Origin: Ceriagrion tenellum | Taxonomy: Eukaryota; Arthropoda; Insecta; Odonata; Coenagrionidae | Direction: 5' to 3' | Length of the DNA stretch: 64,000 bases | Assembly: GCA_963169105.1 (NCBI GenBank) | Contig: OY720642.1 | Coordinates: 78,346,716-78,410,715 of the forward strand | Part shown: in pieces, positions 1-12,560 of the stretch | How the letters are laid out: every line of letters begins with the position of its first letter | Position numbering within the stretch: position 1 is the first letter of the stretch | The notes under the pieces: model-generated | Database searches by the model: none | What the model was told of the DNA's origin: nothing | Seen by the model: the letters and a program-made list of their open reading frames with translations, nothing else | Translations under genes and position numbers: made by a program

Positions 1-540
1 AAATATATACAAATGAAATAAATTCAGCTTTATCACCCACTCGACGGAGTGAAACTTGAGGAAATGCATGCAGTGCTAGAAGAGCAACTTGTCCCTCAGT
101 AACTTTTGTTGCCTTTATGGAAAACAGTGTAATTTTATGTCTAAAATATTTCATTATTTTGCTTTATTCATGTATTTCTTTATTTTCATCTCCCCAATTG
201 ATATTTTTTCCATAAAATTTTATTGGATTTGATTTTGAAGTATGTGAAAGAAAGATTTTTCTAAAGTTATGTTTTAAATGTTTATTGAATGAACAATGAA
301 CAAGCCATTTTGAAATTGGTGTTTTTTCCTAAACTTATATGCTTGTCATAAAATTCATCAAGTGTTTGCAAGTATGTTCAATGTTATGCCATTCAGATGA
401 TGCTCCATAACTGTTAAAATACATTTTATATCATAATTTTACTTAATTTCATTTTGCGATTAATCTTTAACAGCTTTTCATCATATTTTTATCTTGTGTA
501 AATACGTTAATATTCCAAAAAATAGATATTATCAAACAGT
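1..540. other. AT-rich sequence, nothing recognised
   Basis: The stretch is AT-rich with short homopolymer runs and no open frame worth naming. It may be the interior of the transposon whose end is at 541-617, but I could not find the other end, so this is only a possibility. Confidence 0.4.
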
Positions 541-617
541 CTGGAAAATTTTGAAAGTAGTTGGGAAAATCTGGAAAAGTCGGGGAATTTCAGCTTGATA
601 CTTGATTGGCCACCCTG
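541..617. mobile_element. Terminal segment of a DNA transposon (partial)
   Basis: Read on the minus strand from 617 the segment begins CAGGGTGGCCAATCAAG and continues with repeated short phrases of the type ATTCCCCGACTTTTCC and GATTTTCCC. Termini beginning CAGGGTGGCC followed by reiterated 'CCTGACTTTTCC'-like phrases are common at the ends of cut-and-paste elements in animal genomes. The partner terminus is not visible in the window, so the element is either truncated or extends beyond base 1. The superfamily is not assigned. Confidence 0.45.
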
Positions 618-1179
618 TTATACTCTCATTTATAAAATATTTAACCGCATATTATAAAATCTAAGGTCTAAGGGTGTGGTTTTTTAATTTTGCAAAATTC
701 GTCTGGGAATTCTATCGCTACTCAGATAAGGAAAGAGTAATTTTATTGAGTGTTTTAATCAGTCTTGCCGTGGAGCAGTATTCCTTGAATTCTTCCCTAT
801 CCTTACAAATCGACCCTGTGGTTAAGGAACATAGTTGCTTTCCCAGTAATAGATTTAATATAGCTTATGATTGATATCATTGGATATGTTTTTATTTGGG
901 TATGGTTTTTGGGAGTTAGTGAGTAGTCAGTCACGTAATTCTGCTGAAACTGATTCGGTTCGCGGTAGTTTATCTGCTTTTTGACTTGAAATCCTTTCTA
1001 TCGACCGCTCAAGTTCATATGCTTCTGAAGGTGAATTAGAATTCCAAAAGTATCGCCGAACGTAGAGCAACAAAAGGAGTCGAGAGTTAAGTTCGGCGAG
1101 TTTTCCGAACAAAAATGAGTGGCATAGGAAACACATTTACTCTTTTTTTTGGCCTCTTCTCTTGGGCCTCGTTAATTCC
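618..1179. other. Unannotated stretch
   Basis: Ordinary AT-rich sequence. The small open frames at 674-874 (+) and 927-1136 (-) have no recognisable domain and are of chance length. Confidence 0.5.
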
Positions 1180-1880
1180 TTCCTGGAAGTTTCCTGCTCG
1201 TCGTCAGTTGCTTTTATCTCTCTTTCTCGTCCGTTATTCCAACCAATGCGAAGCCGCCGTCGTCCGATGGCCCCAGCCTCCTCCCCCCTCTATTACCTCC
1301 CTCCACCCTCATGCCCATCCCATTTCTCTGCCTCCGTCTGGCTTGCAATCCACCCTTTCGATCCTATTGACCCCTTTTCCTTTTGGCGATATGTGACCCT
1401 CTCTCCGTTTATAACCAGTCAATACAGTACGTTCTCTGCTTTCGTTCCTGTTTTCCAACCCCCCTACCCTTCCAATTATACGAAAAAGGCATCGGGCGTA
1501 GAACCGATGTCTCTCTTTCTCGGCGGTTTTTGCGATGATATTTACTCTTTTCCTTTCTCTCAGTGTTTCTCGAATGTCTTCCGCCCGCCCGCTGGATGTT
1601 TCTCTCTTATAAAATTCTCGCTCTTACGTGACTTTTTCCTCTTTTCTTATTCCTCTCGGGTTGCTCCCTTACTCTATATCCTACTCACTTTTCTCCATCT
1701 CGCCAACCATTCACGAAGTTCATAAGTTTGCCGCTGCTCGGAGTGTTTGCCGATTTTACCGTCTTCAATTTTCTTTCTCATGCCAGTAAATCCAGTCAAA
1801 TTTCCAGCTCCTGCGTCCATTTGTTTACCCTCTTGAGGAGTGAGACCCAATCGAAATTCTTCACCATGCATTCGTCCGTT
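1180..1880. repeat. Polypyrimidine-rich, CpG-containing island
   Basis: The plus strand is dominated by C and T with blocks such as CCTCCTCCCCCCTC, and G plus A are scarce. Open frames of up to 187 codons occur here because stop codons need A. Their conceptual products are rich in Ser, Pro, Leu and Phe and show no domain. Similar islands recur through the window. Confidence 0.6.
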
Positions 1881-4202
1881 CTGGGCGTTTTACTTACTTT
1901 AGCCCAACGCAAGTACTTCGTACATTGATACGCCTTGCACGTAGATATGTATTATGGAAAATTATGATTGGATTTCATTCCCAAAATATGATATCCCGTA
2001 GGTCTGTCTCGCCAAATACCATTGTTGCCTTGTTTACCCATTTTTTCACTTTCGTTGCAATCCAGGTTATTTTTTCTTAAGGTTATTCTTTCAGGAAAAT
2101 TCTTACAGTTCTCTCTCTGTCTGTTATCAGTCTCCTTTTCCCACTTCTTCTGTCATATTCTCCCTGGTAGCTCATGTTCTTCCTTTTCCTATTGCTCAGA
2201 TCTTAGCCTCCTTGCCCTCGCTTCCATGTCCCTCCCCAATGCTTTACCCTGAAAGGCCTGGCCGTTTTCGCCGTTAATCACTGTCCCTAATGGCCCTCGA
2301 AGAAATCATATATATCATCAATCTGTACCTTTTCCATTATCAAGCTCCCGTGCCGATTGAATCAGGGACTTGCGGGAGGGATTTTGAGCAAAATTTAATA
2401 TCGCTACCAGGATTACTTCTTTTTCCAGGCCTTCCTCTTTTGAAGCTACAGAAAAAATGCAGCGTAAAGGGTCCTTACCTACTTTTTGGATGGCTAAAGT
2501 TCAGCCGGATCAGGGCCAAAGCAATGTGGATTGTATTGTGAATTTACAGTAAAATCATGGGATGTTCTACTCTTTCCGACAGCTGGTCGAATAACCATGA
2601 TAAGGTTATATTTTCTTTACAAAAGTAGCAAGTTTATGTGCTCACCTTGCGGAAAACATTTGAAGCTCGAGTCTTATAAGCTGGAATTAAATTACATGCT
2701 GTAAATGTGTATTAATCCCCTTCTCTGACCTTCTCTGAGAAGGAATCGTCAATATCCCGTCACCCTTTGCAGTGTAAAGAAGAGAGGCTCATACCTACTT
2801 GGAAGAGAGTTTTTGGGGCGAGTTTCTTCCGCTACCTGTGCTCGTTACTAACATTTTTCTCCTTTTTGAAGCTTTCGCCCCCTCTAACTCGACGTCTCTT
2901 GAAACCATTCAGGAGTCTTGCAATGTATTAGGCTGCCGCTTATATCTCCGCCTTGTCGGATGGAAATCTAATAACAGGCCGCGCTGGAAGAATCGTGTCC
3001 TTTATCTCAGAAAATAAATAGCCAAAAGTATGAAGGAAAAATGATTCCATTGATTGAGTAATCCTTACCCTAGAAAAGAATCCTGGAGAAATTGCTATTA
3101 CTGAACTTGAAAATGTCACTAAAAAATTATTCAGAAGGTGCGGGTTGTGCATACGGCGCTAAGTGCTGAGATCCATTTATAAAAATATGGTTTTAATATC
3201 TTAGTCAAGATGAATGAGAAAGTATGATAATATGCTTGTCTGCTACATACAGAGTTTTGTTCCTTGCTGAGTTGTTTTATAATACATTTCAGATAAGTTA
3301 TAATTATTAGAGGATTTGGATCCAAATAACGTATCAAGTTGAATTTTTCCATCTTCTGATCTAATTCAATTCCATTTTCAGGGCTAACACGGAGAACCGA
3401 CGTGCCATTAAGAACTGCTTGTCATGATTGAGTGCGAGAGTGATTTATTATTATGGTTGAATATCATTTAATATATACATTTACATATTTTTGGCTAGGG
3501 ATAGTGGAATAGTAATTTTGAAGCGAGTATTGTTGCATAAAATACCCTTTGTCACGAATCCATCCCATCTCTCCTGTCTTTGTCAATATCCCTTATAATC
3601 TCTGCTTTTCCATTCCTGCGTAAGTTCTGCATGGCTTTGCGGCAGATTATGTGTGTTTGAATTTAATTCAGAATGCCTCCTGGTAGCCTGTGAAAGCACT
3701 CTGATTTAGGCAGTCAATTCCATAAGCGCTATTTCAATGGAGGTATGGCTATTATCTCGCGATAAGCCAAATGTATCCAATACATTATAGATGGCACTTT
3801 TAGTATTTTTGCTAGGTGATTGGATAAATATTGTGTTACATAACAGCTCTGTTGACCTGAGAAAAGCGTTCATTCTCAACTTGTAGTCTTCCTTTTACTA
3901 TAGAAAAATGATTTAATAAAATATCCACGAGTAAGGCGGTTGTGCAGATGTTTTTCGCAATATGTTTCTGACTTGTAGTCACAGCGAAAAACATCCAGAT
4001 GAGTTGTTGTCATCTTTTTAAATGTATAGAATACTTTTCTGTATATTAACAAAATATTTTGCTTAGGATATATAGTAGATTTTCATTTAGTTAAGGAGTC
4101 CCAGTTATCTATTGCGCCACAGAATTGAAATATTAAATGGTTCGCATGGTCGCAATAAAGCGTCCTATTATTTCAAATTCAGTACTTAGGGATGCTCGGT
4201 AG
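1881..4202. other. Unannotated stretch
   Basis: AT-rich sequence with short scattered open frames on both strands and no conserved motif, repeat or RNA structure that I recognise. Confidence 0.5.
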
Positions 4203-4570
4203 TACCGTATGAACTCGTGTAAGAGGCGCACCTTTTTTCCCTGAAATTGCAGCCGAAAATGAGGGTTCGCCTATTACACGAATTCCCGCTCGTCATCGCT
4301 TACAGCAAAATATTATTAGAAAAAGTTAAATACAGTTTAAGAGACCCATACTTACAGCGACTACGACTTGTGGATTAGGAAAATGGTGGGGGAAAACGGC
4401 ATTAAAAATCAGAGCTCGGTGTGACTGTCAGGAAGGCTTTGATAATGGCCGAAAGTTCGAAGTTAGGTCCGCAAAACCTCACGATACGAGGAAAAAAAAG
4501 CCCCAAAATTTTTTCTTCAACTTCGACGCTTAAAAAGAGGGGTGCGCCACTTACACGCGTTTATGTGGTA
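4203..4570. mobile_element. Non-autonomous inverted-repeat element, TACCGTAT family
   Basis: The left end starts TACCGTAT and carries CGTGTAAGAGGCGCACC. The right end, read on the minus strand from 4570, starts TACCACAT and carries CGTGTAAGTGGCGCACC. The termini are therefore imperfect inverted repeats of about 40 bp around a 368 bp element. The motif recurs in inverse orientation just inside the left end (4264-4280), so that end can fold back. No transposase frame is present. The element at 16255-16752 has the same architecture and related ends. I associate such termini loosely with pogo/Tigger-like elements that insert at TA, but have not verified this. Confidence 0.6.
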
Positions 4571-6066
4571 ATTTTAAGTCTTATTCTTGTAACGAGGACC
4601 AATTTGACGTCGTTACGGTCGATTTGGATATTTGATAATAGTTGAAATAATCTAAAGTTTACCTCGCATGGCAATAAGGGGACTAATTTCATCATTGTTA
4701 CCGGCCACATATTATCTTTATTTCAAAAGATTGACACATTTATATCGATATCTTATGCTTAGTTCTGTTGTTGAATTAAAAAGACTGGTTTGAGTTTCGG
4801 ACACTTATTTTATGTGCTGCATTCCATGTAAAAAAATCCTTACACATGCAACCGCGAGCAAAGTGTGAGAACCATTTTGAGTATCTATTCCTCTTATTCA
4901 ACGTGTTCTAGTGACCCAAATGCGGGAATGTGCTCGGAATCCGCGGCGCCCGATTTTGGGCCATTAGTGACGAAATTAAGGTTCTTCCCTCTCCCCTGAT
5001 CTCTTTCCATGCACCGCATTCCGACGCCGCGAACAAAAAGGATATCCTTCGACTGGGCTCCGAAAAACACATGACGAGCAGTGATGCGTTGAAAATACAT
5101 TTACTTCGCAGGTGACATTGACGCGGTAAGGATGTGCATTTGTTTCCTGGAGGACACATGCAGCAGCAGCTCTCTTCCGCAAAGGTTTAAAATCCTTCCG
5201 AAGGTAAGGCGTGAGTCGGATTCATGCTTCTTAGTCGTTCGCTTTTGAGCCAAAATTGTATCGGAATGGCGGGACATTAAGATTTAAAATGCAGTGTCTT
5301 TTCATCATTTTCTTTTGGCAGTTGGGTCGGATCTTAAGCAAGTATGGCTGTCGACTCTGAAAATATTATTTTTTTTCTAAAATGGCTACCAACCTGGACT
5401 ACACGTAATGGATTGACGAATACTTAACCTTTCCACATGTTTGAATAAGATATTGCCTTTTCATGGTTCTTCAACCGGCTGTCGGGAAAGTCAAGGATGG
5501 CTGATATAGTTGGTGGAAAATCATAATGTTTACTACATAATTTTGACCTTAATCCGATTGAGGAGAACATGTCCGAAAAATAAGTGAGGGTGAGCGAGTT
5601 ATGAATAAGGCGAATATAAAATAAATGGCCCGTGATGTAACAACATTCTACGCTGCCTTCGTTCTTTATCTTCAAAATATGTTGGCAAAATTACTAGGAT
5701 AGCGATATTGAATTGTACTCAAAATCTCTTCCACAAGTTATAGATTCAATTAATTCGTAAATGAAGGTTCGCCATATAAAAAGGTATATCAAATACTCTT
5801 ATCGCATAAAAAGTCGGTTTAGGAATCTTAAGTGATACAAGTCTGCTCGATGAGTTTTCTTTGTGTGCGAAATCTATGGAGATTATTAGGAGGAAGAGAG
5901 AAGCCGGTAGGCCACAGATGACTGTGTAACAACCTTTGCTATAAATCAAAGTGCTGATGTATTCTCATCGGTGAGAATTGTAGAGCCTTTCTTCATCCCA
6001 TCTATTATGAGAGGACTACAGTATTGACTTTACTTATCATAGATCCATTGTGAAATCACTTATTTC

Positions 6067-6132
6067 TCACTTATTATATCAAGTTGTTCTATCAAGTTCA
6101 AGCTATAGATATATCACTTATTATATCAAGTT
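6067..6132. repeat. Short local duplication
   Basis: TCACTTATTATATCAAGTT at 6067-6085 recurs identically at 6114-6132. The intervening sequence repeats ATCAAGTT once more. This looks like a small slippage-type duplication. Confidence 0.6.
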
Positions 6133-9100
6133 CTTAATACTGGGGGTTATGCTTCTCTTGGAATATATCGATTAGTATCAGTATACTTTAACGGGATTGA
6201 TGTAGCGCCACATGCATTTGTGCATTAGCTAGATTGATGATTTTAAAATGGCCCGCAAAATCTGTACGTTTTTTTCATTCAAGACCCGCAATAGCATACA
6301 GCTGTTAAAGATTTTACTTTCTCTGCTACCAGAAAAAAGACTTAAGTTCCGTCCGAAGTATGTTTTAGCCCTCAAAAATTCGAAAGAATGTGTTATCTGA
6401 CCTTGACCGCTAAACCTGTAAACTTAGATTTCACATATTCTTTTAGACTTTGCTATTTATATAAGTCCCCTGTATTACAATATTTTTAGCTTACTAGATC
6501 CTTGTATAAATAGACATTCATGTACAGGAGTTATTAATGAGAAACCAATATTGTGTTTTTGAAGAAAAATATAGTCGTTTAATGCTGCCTTTTGTTTTTC
6601 GTTGTGAAAACTAGTCAATAAAAAACAGTTTATCATCTTCCTTCTATGCGTCGATCTAAATGTATACACGCAGTGTTGCAATTATAGTTATACTGCAGCG
6701 AAACCTATTGAACTCTTTGCATATCTCATTTCGTTTTCCCTTATTCACTGGGTGATTTCTTGCTTATTTTTGTACCATCTTCTATGTTCAAGGAAATGTT
6801 TCTTGGAATCCGGTAGCTTCAAAGGGAAGGAGATTTCCTCATTATCGATAATCATTGGATTTCAACCGCCGCTGTGATAGCCCAGCCCTCCCCTTCCAAG
6901 ATATACTTTCGCTCATAGGCTCATGGTGATGGTGCTTATATTTTAATCGAGCAATGTTCACTTCAGAAATAATAATATGAGCCATGTTAATACTAAAATC
7001 ATTGTGCTACATGAATAGTATTTAGTCTGCCTTTCTGGTATAATTACTCAATATTTTTTTTGAGATCTTGGGAAAATCCTTTGGGGCAACTTTTATAGGA
7101 CTGTTCGGGAATAGGTATCATTGAGAAAAAAGCAAATTTCATAAAATATGAATGTAGCCTGTTAATGTCAAGTATTTAAATATACTATCTTACTCTAAAT
7201 GGCGGTTTTTTTACATGATGGTAATTGATTATAATATTAAGCTATAGATGATTTTAAAATTACCCGGTCCGTAGGCATTCCGCAATTACCTGTACCCTAC
7301 CTTAGTCTTAGTTTATTTCCTGGCACGGATGCCTACCATAAAAAAAAATTAAACACAAGGAATGCATTTAAAAGATCCAAGTGGTAATCTATAATGACTG
7401 CAGTCCTAGGGAGTTTGTGGGAGAGAGTATTGGTGTTGGTTGTTGAGGAGTAATGTGCCAGGGTTCGCGACGAGTAAGCAAAGAAATGCCGCGAGCCAGA
7501 GTTAATTGGAATTTCGAGGGAATTAGAAGTTCGAATGTGTTTCATTCTGGAAATATTGTGAATGCTTCTTGGTGGCTTTCGGCTCCACCGGGTCGCAAAA
7601 CTACATAGACAAGTATTTCTCGTTCCCTAGACTTATGCGTAGTTAATAGAAACCACAGGGCTTACCCTCGGTATCAGTGCCGTTAATTTGAGAAAATAAT
7701 GCCATGCAATCTGACGTATCGCCAGATATTTTCCCGCATTTAATTGCAAATACCGAAAGGATAAGGAAGTCGAGGATCTAAGTCTGGAATTTCCCTAAAT
7801 TTGCGTCTTCTTTTTGTCAGGGAGCCATCTGGTGGTCTTTCTCCATTTTCGGGCATTATGGAGGAATACACAGAAAATTTCTTTCTTAATGATTTATCGA
7901 TGGTGAGCATTGAGGTGTATGGAGAGAGCACTACGTCATCAAACTGAAGCCTGACAGCCGAAATGATAGCCATATTGTTTATCCCTGCTCGCTCCTTACT
8001 TTTCTATGTATAGCGCGACATAATGGACGAATCAGCGGGTGTAGAGCGAAAATATCAACCATCTGTTTGAAATTTAAGGCTAGTAATACTTGGAACATAT
8101 ATTGGCTATTTAGTGCTATGGATTCTACTCGATTTTACAATAGTTTTCAATGAGAATTCGGATGATTATTAATTTTACTAAACAAACAATATATGTGAGG
8201 AGAATGCCTATTAAAGAAGTAAGTATATACAAGCTGATTTCTAATAAGTCACCGATGGAAAACATGCTAAAATTGCCAAATTAGTGTGTTAGTCCGCAAG
8301 CACTCTAGGAAAATGAGGGTGATGATGGCGGGCTGACTTTAGTTTCTAGCATTGGCCATCGTAGTAAGCGTCCTTTCCGTCTACCTCCATGGTACTGAGG
8401 TGCGAATGTCTGTATATAGTTGGGATCATTTTCTGGATTGCTTAGAAATTATCCTTATTAATAGATAATTGGCTTCAGCCTATCTTCTGTGAGCCATATA
8501 TATAGTTAACCCTTTCAACGTTAAGGGCTAAATTGCTGTTCCTTTCAGGTGACAAAGTTTGGTTTTGGGCATATTTATATTCAGCACGATGAAATAAGAG
8601 ACTTGTGACAAAGAATTTTAATTTTTGAAACCTATTTTTTGTAGTTATAACTGTTTAAAATTTTGACTTTCCTGAACGTACTGCGCCAAAGTCAAGACTA
8701 TTATGCGAATTGCAAACATTATCAGAAATTCCCTGTCGTCGATTTTACGTGGTATAAATGAATATCAAGCTTACTTGGAATCGCTATTCATATGCCTCTC
8801 CGTAAGTTATTTAGACTGGCAGTTTGGAAATTCGATCTTTTTCCACACAAATATCATGATGCGGTAGTCTTAAATCATTGCAGTGCATGTCAGCTGAATT
8901 CATTTAATCTGATGTCACAAGACAGTATCTCGAATTACGGTCCAAGGGAAGGAAAAAACTTTCATTGAATGCTTGAGTATAAGACACTGAATTAAGCGCA
9001 GTGAGTTACATGAATAATTTTGCTGCATTCAACGACCGACTATAATCCTACGTGCATCAAAATAGAGCTGCTTATCTTTACAACTATGCTCCTTGGAGAA

Positions 9101-10920
9101 ATCATATTTATCTGGATGTATGCGGGTTCAATTTCCTTTTTTTCACCGAATAGCTAATCACTTTTCTCCAAACAATCTGCTAGAGTAGACAGAATGATGA
9201 AGTTGTGCCCTGTATGCGGGTGGTGCCTGTTAAATGCGAATAATTGTCGCTACTTCTGTGTTACTGTTTGTAGTAACCTGAAATAAACACGTGAGGAAAT
9301 TGATAGGAAAAACGTCTGCTTCTATTTCCTTGGGCTAGGGCCGTGAACCAGCCATTCATTTTCAGTGAATTAGGGCCGAAAATGTAGATTAGCTTCTAAT
9401 TACGGGCGATATTGTGATTACAGGAAATTTTTCATCCGCTCGAAAAAAATAGCAAACCTTCCAAAAAGTTGATGTTATAACGAGGTAGTATCGTGTTAAG
9501 TGTTTTTTTATGATACAGCCAAAATGGTGGCGTGTATTTTCGAGAGCAGTCAAAAATGTCCCCTTTTGAAGTGCATTATAGCTTAATTGAAGTTAAAAAC
9601 ATCGCCCTTGATTATTGTTGGTGTTTATTTTTCGACATGTCCTTGCGATTGAAAAAAAGGGTACGCAACCTTATTCATAGCAAAACCTGTGAGTTTCTTG
9701 GAAATTTTTTTGGAGGGGACTTGTCGGATAGAGCAATTAGACCAGAAGAGAAGAGTCTCCTGAGGTACGAAAGAGCCCGAAGAAGAGAAATGGTGGACGA
9801 GGGCGCTGTGAGTGGGAGTTGGTTGTGGCGCTGAGGGAGATGTAGGGAATGTCACGTGAGACAGAGAAAAAGTTTTTGGGCTGCCCCTTTGGAAGCTAAG
9901 CAAACGTTGTTGATGAAGTTAAGAGAGTTGAAGCAAAGAGACGAAAGGCAGCTACTACCAGTAGAGATAGAAGAGAGATAAGAGTGAGAAATGAGAAGGG
10001 AAAAGGGAGACCAAAAATTTAAGAGAGATGGTATGAAGGATAAAAACCCGCCACGCTTGAGACATCAACATCGCTCGCGAGTATTCGTCTGTCATTTTTA
10101 TTTCGGTGCCTTTTAGGTGTGGTGAGTGTAATTGCAAAGTGATGGCAACGAGCTATATATTATGAAACATGTTACGGATTAGGCTTCATGAAGAATTGAA
10201 CTGTAAGATGACACTCAGAAATTATCAGATGTAAAAAAATATTTTTCAACATTTATACGTTCATTCTTTTTATGTTCATCAAAACGTGTACTTTCAAGCC
10301 ATATTTAATGCTCCAATCTTCAATGCTTAAGTACATGCTCCATGTAGTCAAGCATTCATTATTTACGTATAAACCTCGGAATTGTAAGGTCTTTAAGATA
10401 TACGATCACCGCTGCTAATTTTGGGAAGTGCATTCGAAACTCAAGAATGTGGAGAAAAACGTTTACAGAAATGAATTACTACAAAAATCAGAGTTTACGT
10501 AATAATCTAAGAATAACAACCTAACTATTTCCTCTCAATTTAATCTCTTCAAATAATTTTTTAGTTCCATGTTTTCACTTCGGTCGAGTAACGATGCTTT
10601 TACAGCTCGTGTCTTGGGTGTAGACAGTACTTGCTCGTCTGTACTCTCATCCGTCCGATGTTCTCATGAGAGCTTCCTCGTTTGCAATCGATAATTGTTT
10701 TGAGAATAGGATGGAAATAAGTGTTGCACTTACTCAAATTTTTCACCACTGGACAGCTTATTACGACTTGGTTCCTTTTAGCCATTCCTTTTTTGTACAA
10801 GTATTTCAGAGGTGAGAGATTGTGCGTTGGGCCAGTATTGGAGTGATAAACGCCGGTACGGCTTTCAGATGTTTATATATTTGATTTGGATAATTGATTG
10901 GCGTTGACCCCGTTAGCAAC

Positions 10921-10991
10921 AATCCTTAACGCGCCCTTAAAAGCCTAGCAATCCTAACAATCCTAACTAACAAGGCCTAGCAATCCTAAAA
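10921..10991. repeat. Degenerate AATCCTAA short tandem repeat
   Basis: The phrase CCTAGCAATCCTAA occurs twice with extra AATCCTAA copies between. This is a short degenerate minisatellite and is not an arthropod telomere array (TTAGG)n. Confidence 0.5.
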
Positions 10992-11749
10992 TTGAGGTTT
11001 GAAACCCTGATGGAGATTGAGTATTGCAAAGGAATAATTTGTGTGTATGTGGTTGGAGCGGTGCTCGTGAGTCATTGAGTTCCTCTTTTAAATAATTTTT
11101 CTAGTATTTCGAAATAAAATTCTCGGAACACATTTTACTTAAGTATATATATTATACTTTTGAAATAACTATCGTGGTTTAATGCAAATGACGCAAGAAT
11201 TATGCTGTAAACATTTCGTATCAGTTAAAGCGCTGTTATGACTTGGGCTCACGCCGCATAATTGGAAGTTTTAGCGAAGATTTTATGTAAATACAAGTTT
11301 TTTTTGGCATGATACCATGATATTTGTAAAGAGCCATTATAATAATGAGCAATACATTATTTTTAGATTATGAGAAAATCTGCACGTATGTAATCGTATC
11401 ATTTCGGTACATATGTTCAGTGCCGTAAGGATACGTGTTAAAATAGCATTTAATTTCTCAGAAAACCAATCGGTAACATACAATTTTTTTCGGTTTAATC
11501 TACACATATTACTAAAGAGTACATGTATACTATGTTTCTCGCAAATCTGTCCATCAAACGAGAATACTTCCAAGCATCCTAAGGTTTTAGGGTGGACGGC
11601 GCGTATCAATCTTAGCAGCTGGAGATAGTATAGCCTGAGACAACTAGTAGCTACTGAATTGGAATAGATGATGATGCAGGAGTTTGTAGCATGATCGTGT
11701 TACATCAGCTTGTTTCAGTGCTGATATCAGCTGCGTTCGTTGCCAAACA

Positions 11750-12560
11750 ATTTTAAATAGGATGAGTAAGTAGGAGCGGCAGCCCGAGGTTGATGAGAAA
11801 TCGATGAAGATGGAAGTAAGAGGGGAACGAAAGAAGTAAGCACGGGGAACGGTGAAGTGATGAAAGAAGTGGAAAACGAGGATGGGAGGTCCAGGGAGGG
11901 TGAAGAGCGGAAAATGGAACTGCTCTGGTCGGGTGTCGTTCGGTGAGGTTTAACCCGCAAACAACGCAACCGACTAGCGGGCGAGTCTCTCTCTCGCATC
12001 CTCGTCCGTCTTTTGGGGCGCTGCAGTCGATACTCTTTTGACCCCGATGACCCCTAGAGCGACGTCGTTGGGGGGGAGGGAGGGTGTCGGGTCCCTCACG
12101 GGGGCCTCCCTCGCCGTTCGTATAGGGGCCGCGGCAAGCCGTCGCCCGAGGTCGTATGAGACGCGCGCTATATGCTCCAAAGCATTCTCGCCTCATTGCT
12201 GCTGCTCTCCTCCTCTCTAATCCCCGTCTCTTTGACGCACCCTCCGCCGGATTAGCTCGTTCCAGTCTTCAGAGCGAAGCACGTACGCCCTACTCTCTTC
12301 GCGTATTTTCCGCCCCCCCCCCTTCCTACCCACATCCATGCCTTGCCTATAAACGCATGCACCCCCGTCCGAATGCCTGTCCTTTCATGCATCGCGTCTC
12401 TAACCTTTATCCTCGCTCCTCTTTTCGGAATCTTTCCTCTTTCAATGAGACCACTTTCTCAACGTTATTCATGCTACATCCTAACAAAAAGGTCTGTCCA
12501 ACTGGGAGGAATGGCAGAGGGAAGTAGATGGTGGGAGAGAATCCCAGCACCGGCATTAGC
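11750..12560. promoter_or_regulatory. CpG-dense island at a purine/pyrimidine strand switch (candidate regulatory region)
   Basis: The plus strand is purine-rich from about 11760 to 11910, CpG-dense in the middle and pyrimidine-rich from about 12180 to 12480. By hand I count roughly 29 CpG dinucleotides in 11941-12180, far above the surrounding AT-rich DNA. Such a mark would fit an unmethylated promoter or regulatory node, but no adjacent exon is recognised, so function is inference. The overlapping frames (for example 11753-12196 -, 147 codons) look like composition artefacts with Arg/Pro/Ser-rich products. Confidence 0.35.

Larger units (their letters stand above)
4571..11749. other. Unannotated stretch
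   Basis: About 7 kb of AT-rich sequence. I see only minor local duplications (listed separately) and no host exon, RNA gene or transposon terminus that I can defend. The longest open frame (9532-9834 +, 100 codons) has no recognisable domain. Confidence 0.45.

Noticed and set aside
8507..8530. piggyBac terminus TTAACCCTTTCAACG
   Set aside because: No matching inverted end with TTAA is found within several kilobases.
10921..10991. Telomere-like array
   Set aside because: AATCCTAA units are irregular and do not match (TTAGG)n or its complement.
11753..12196. 147-codon minus-strand frame over the CpG node
   Set aside because: Other frames are open over the same DNA on both strands and the product is Arg/Pro/Ser-rich without a domain.
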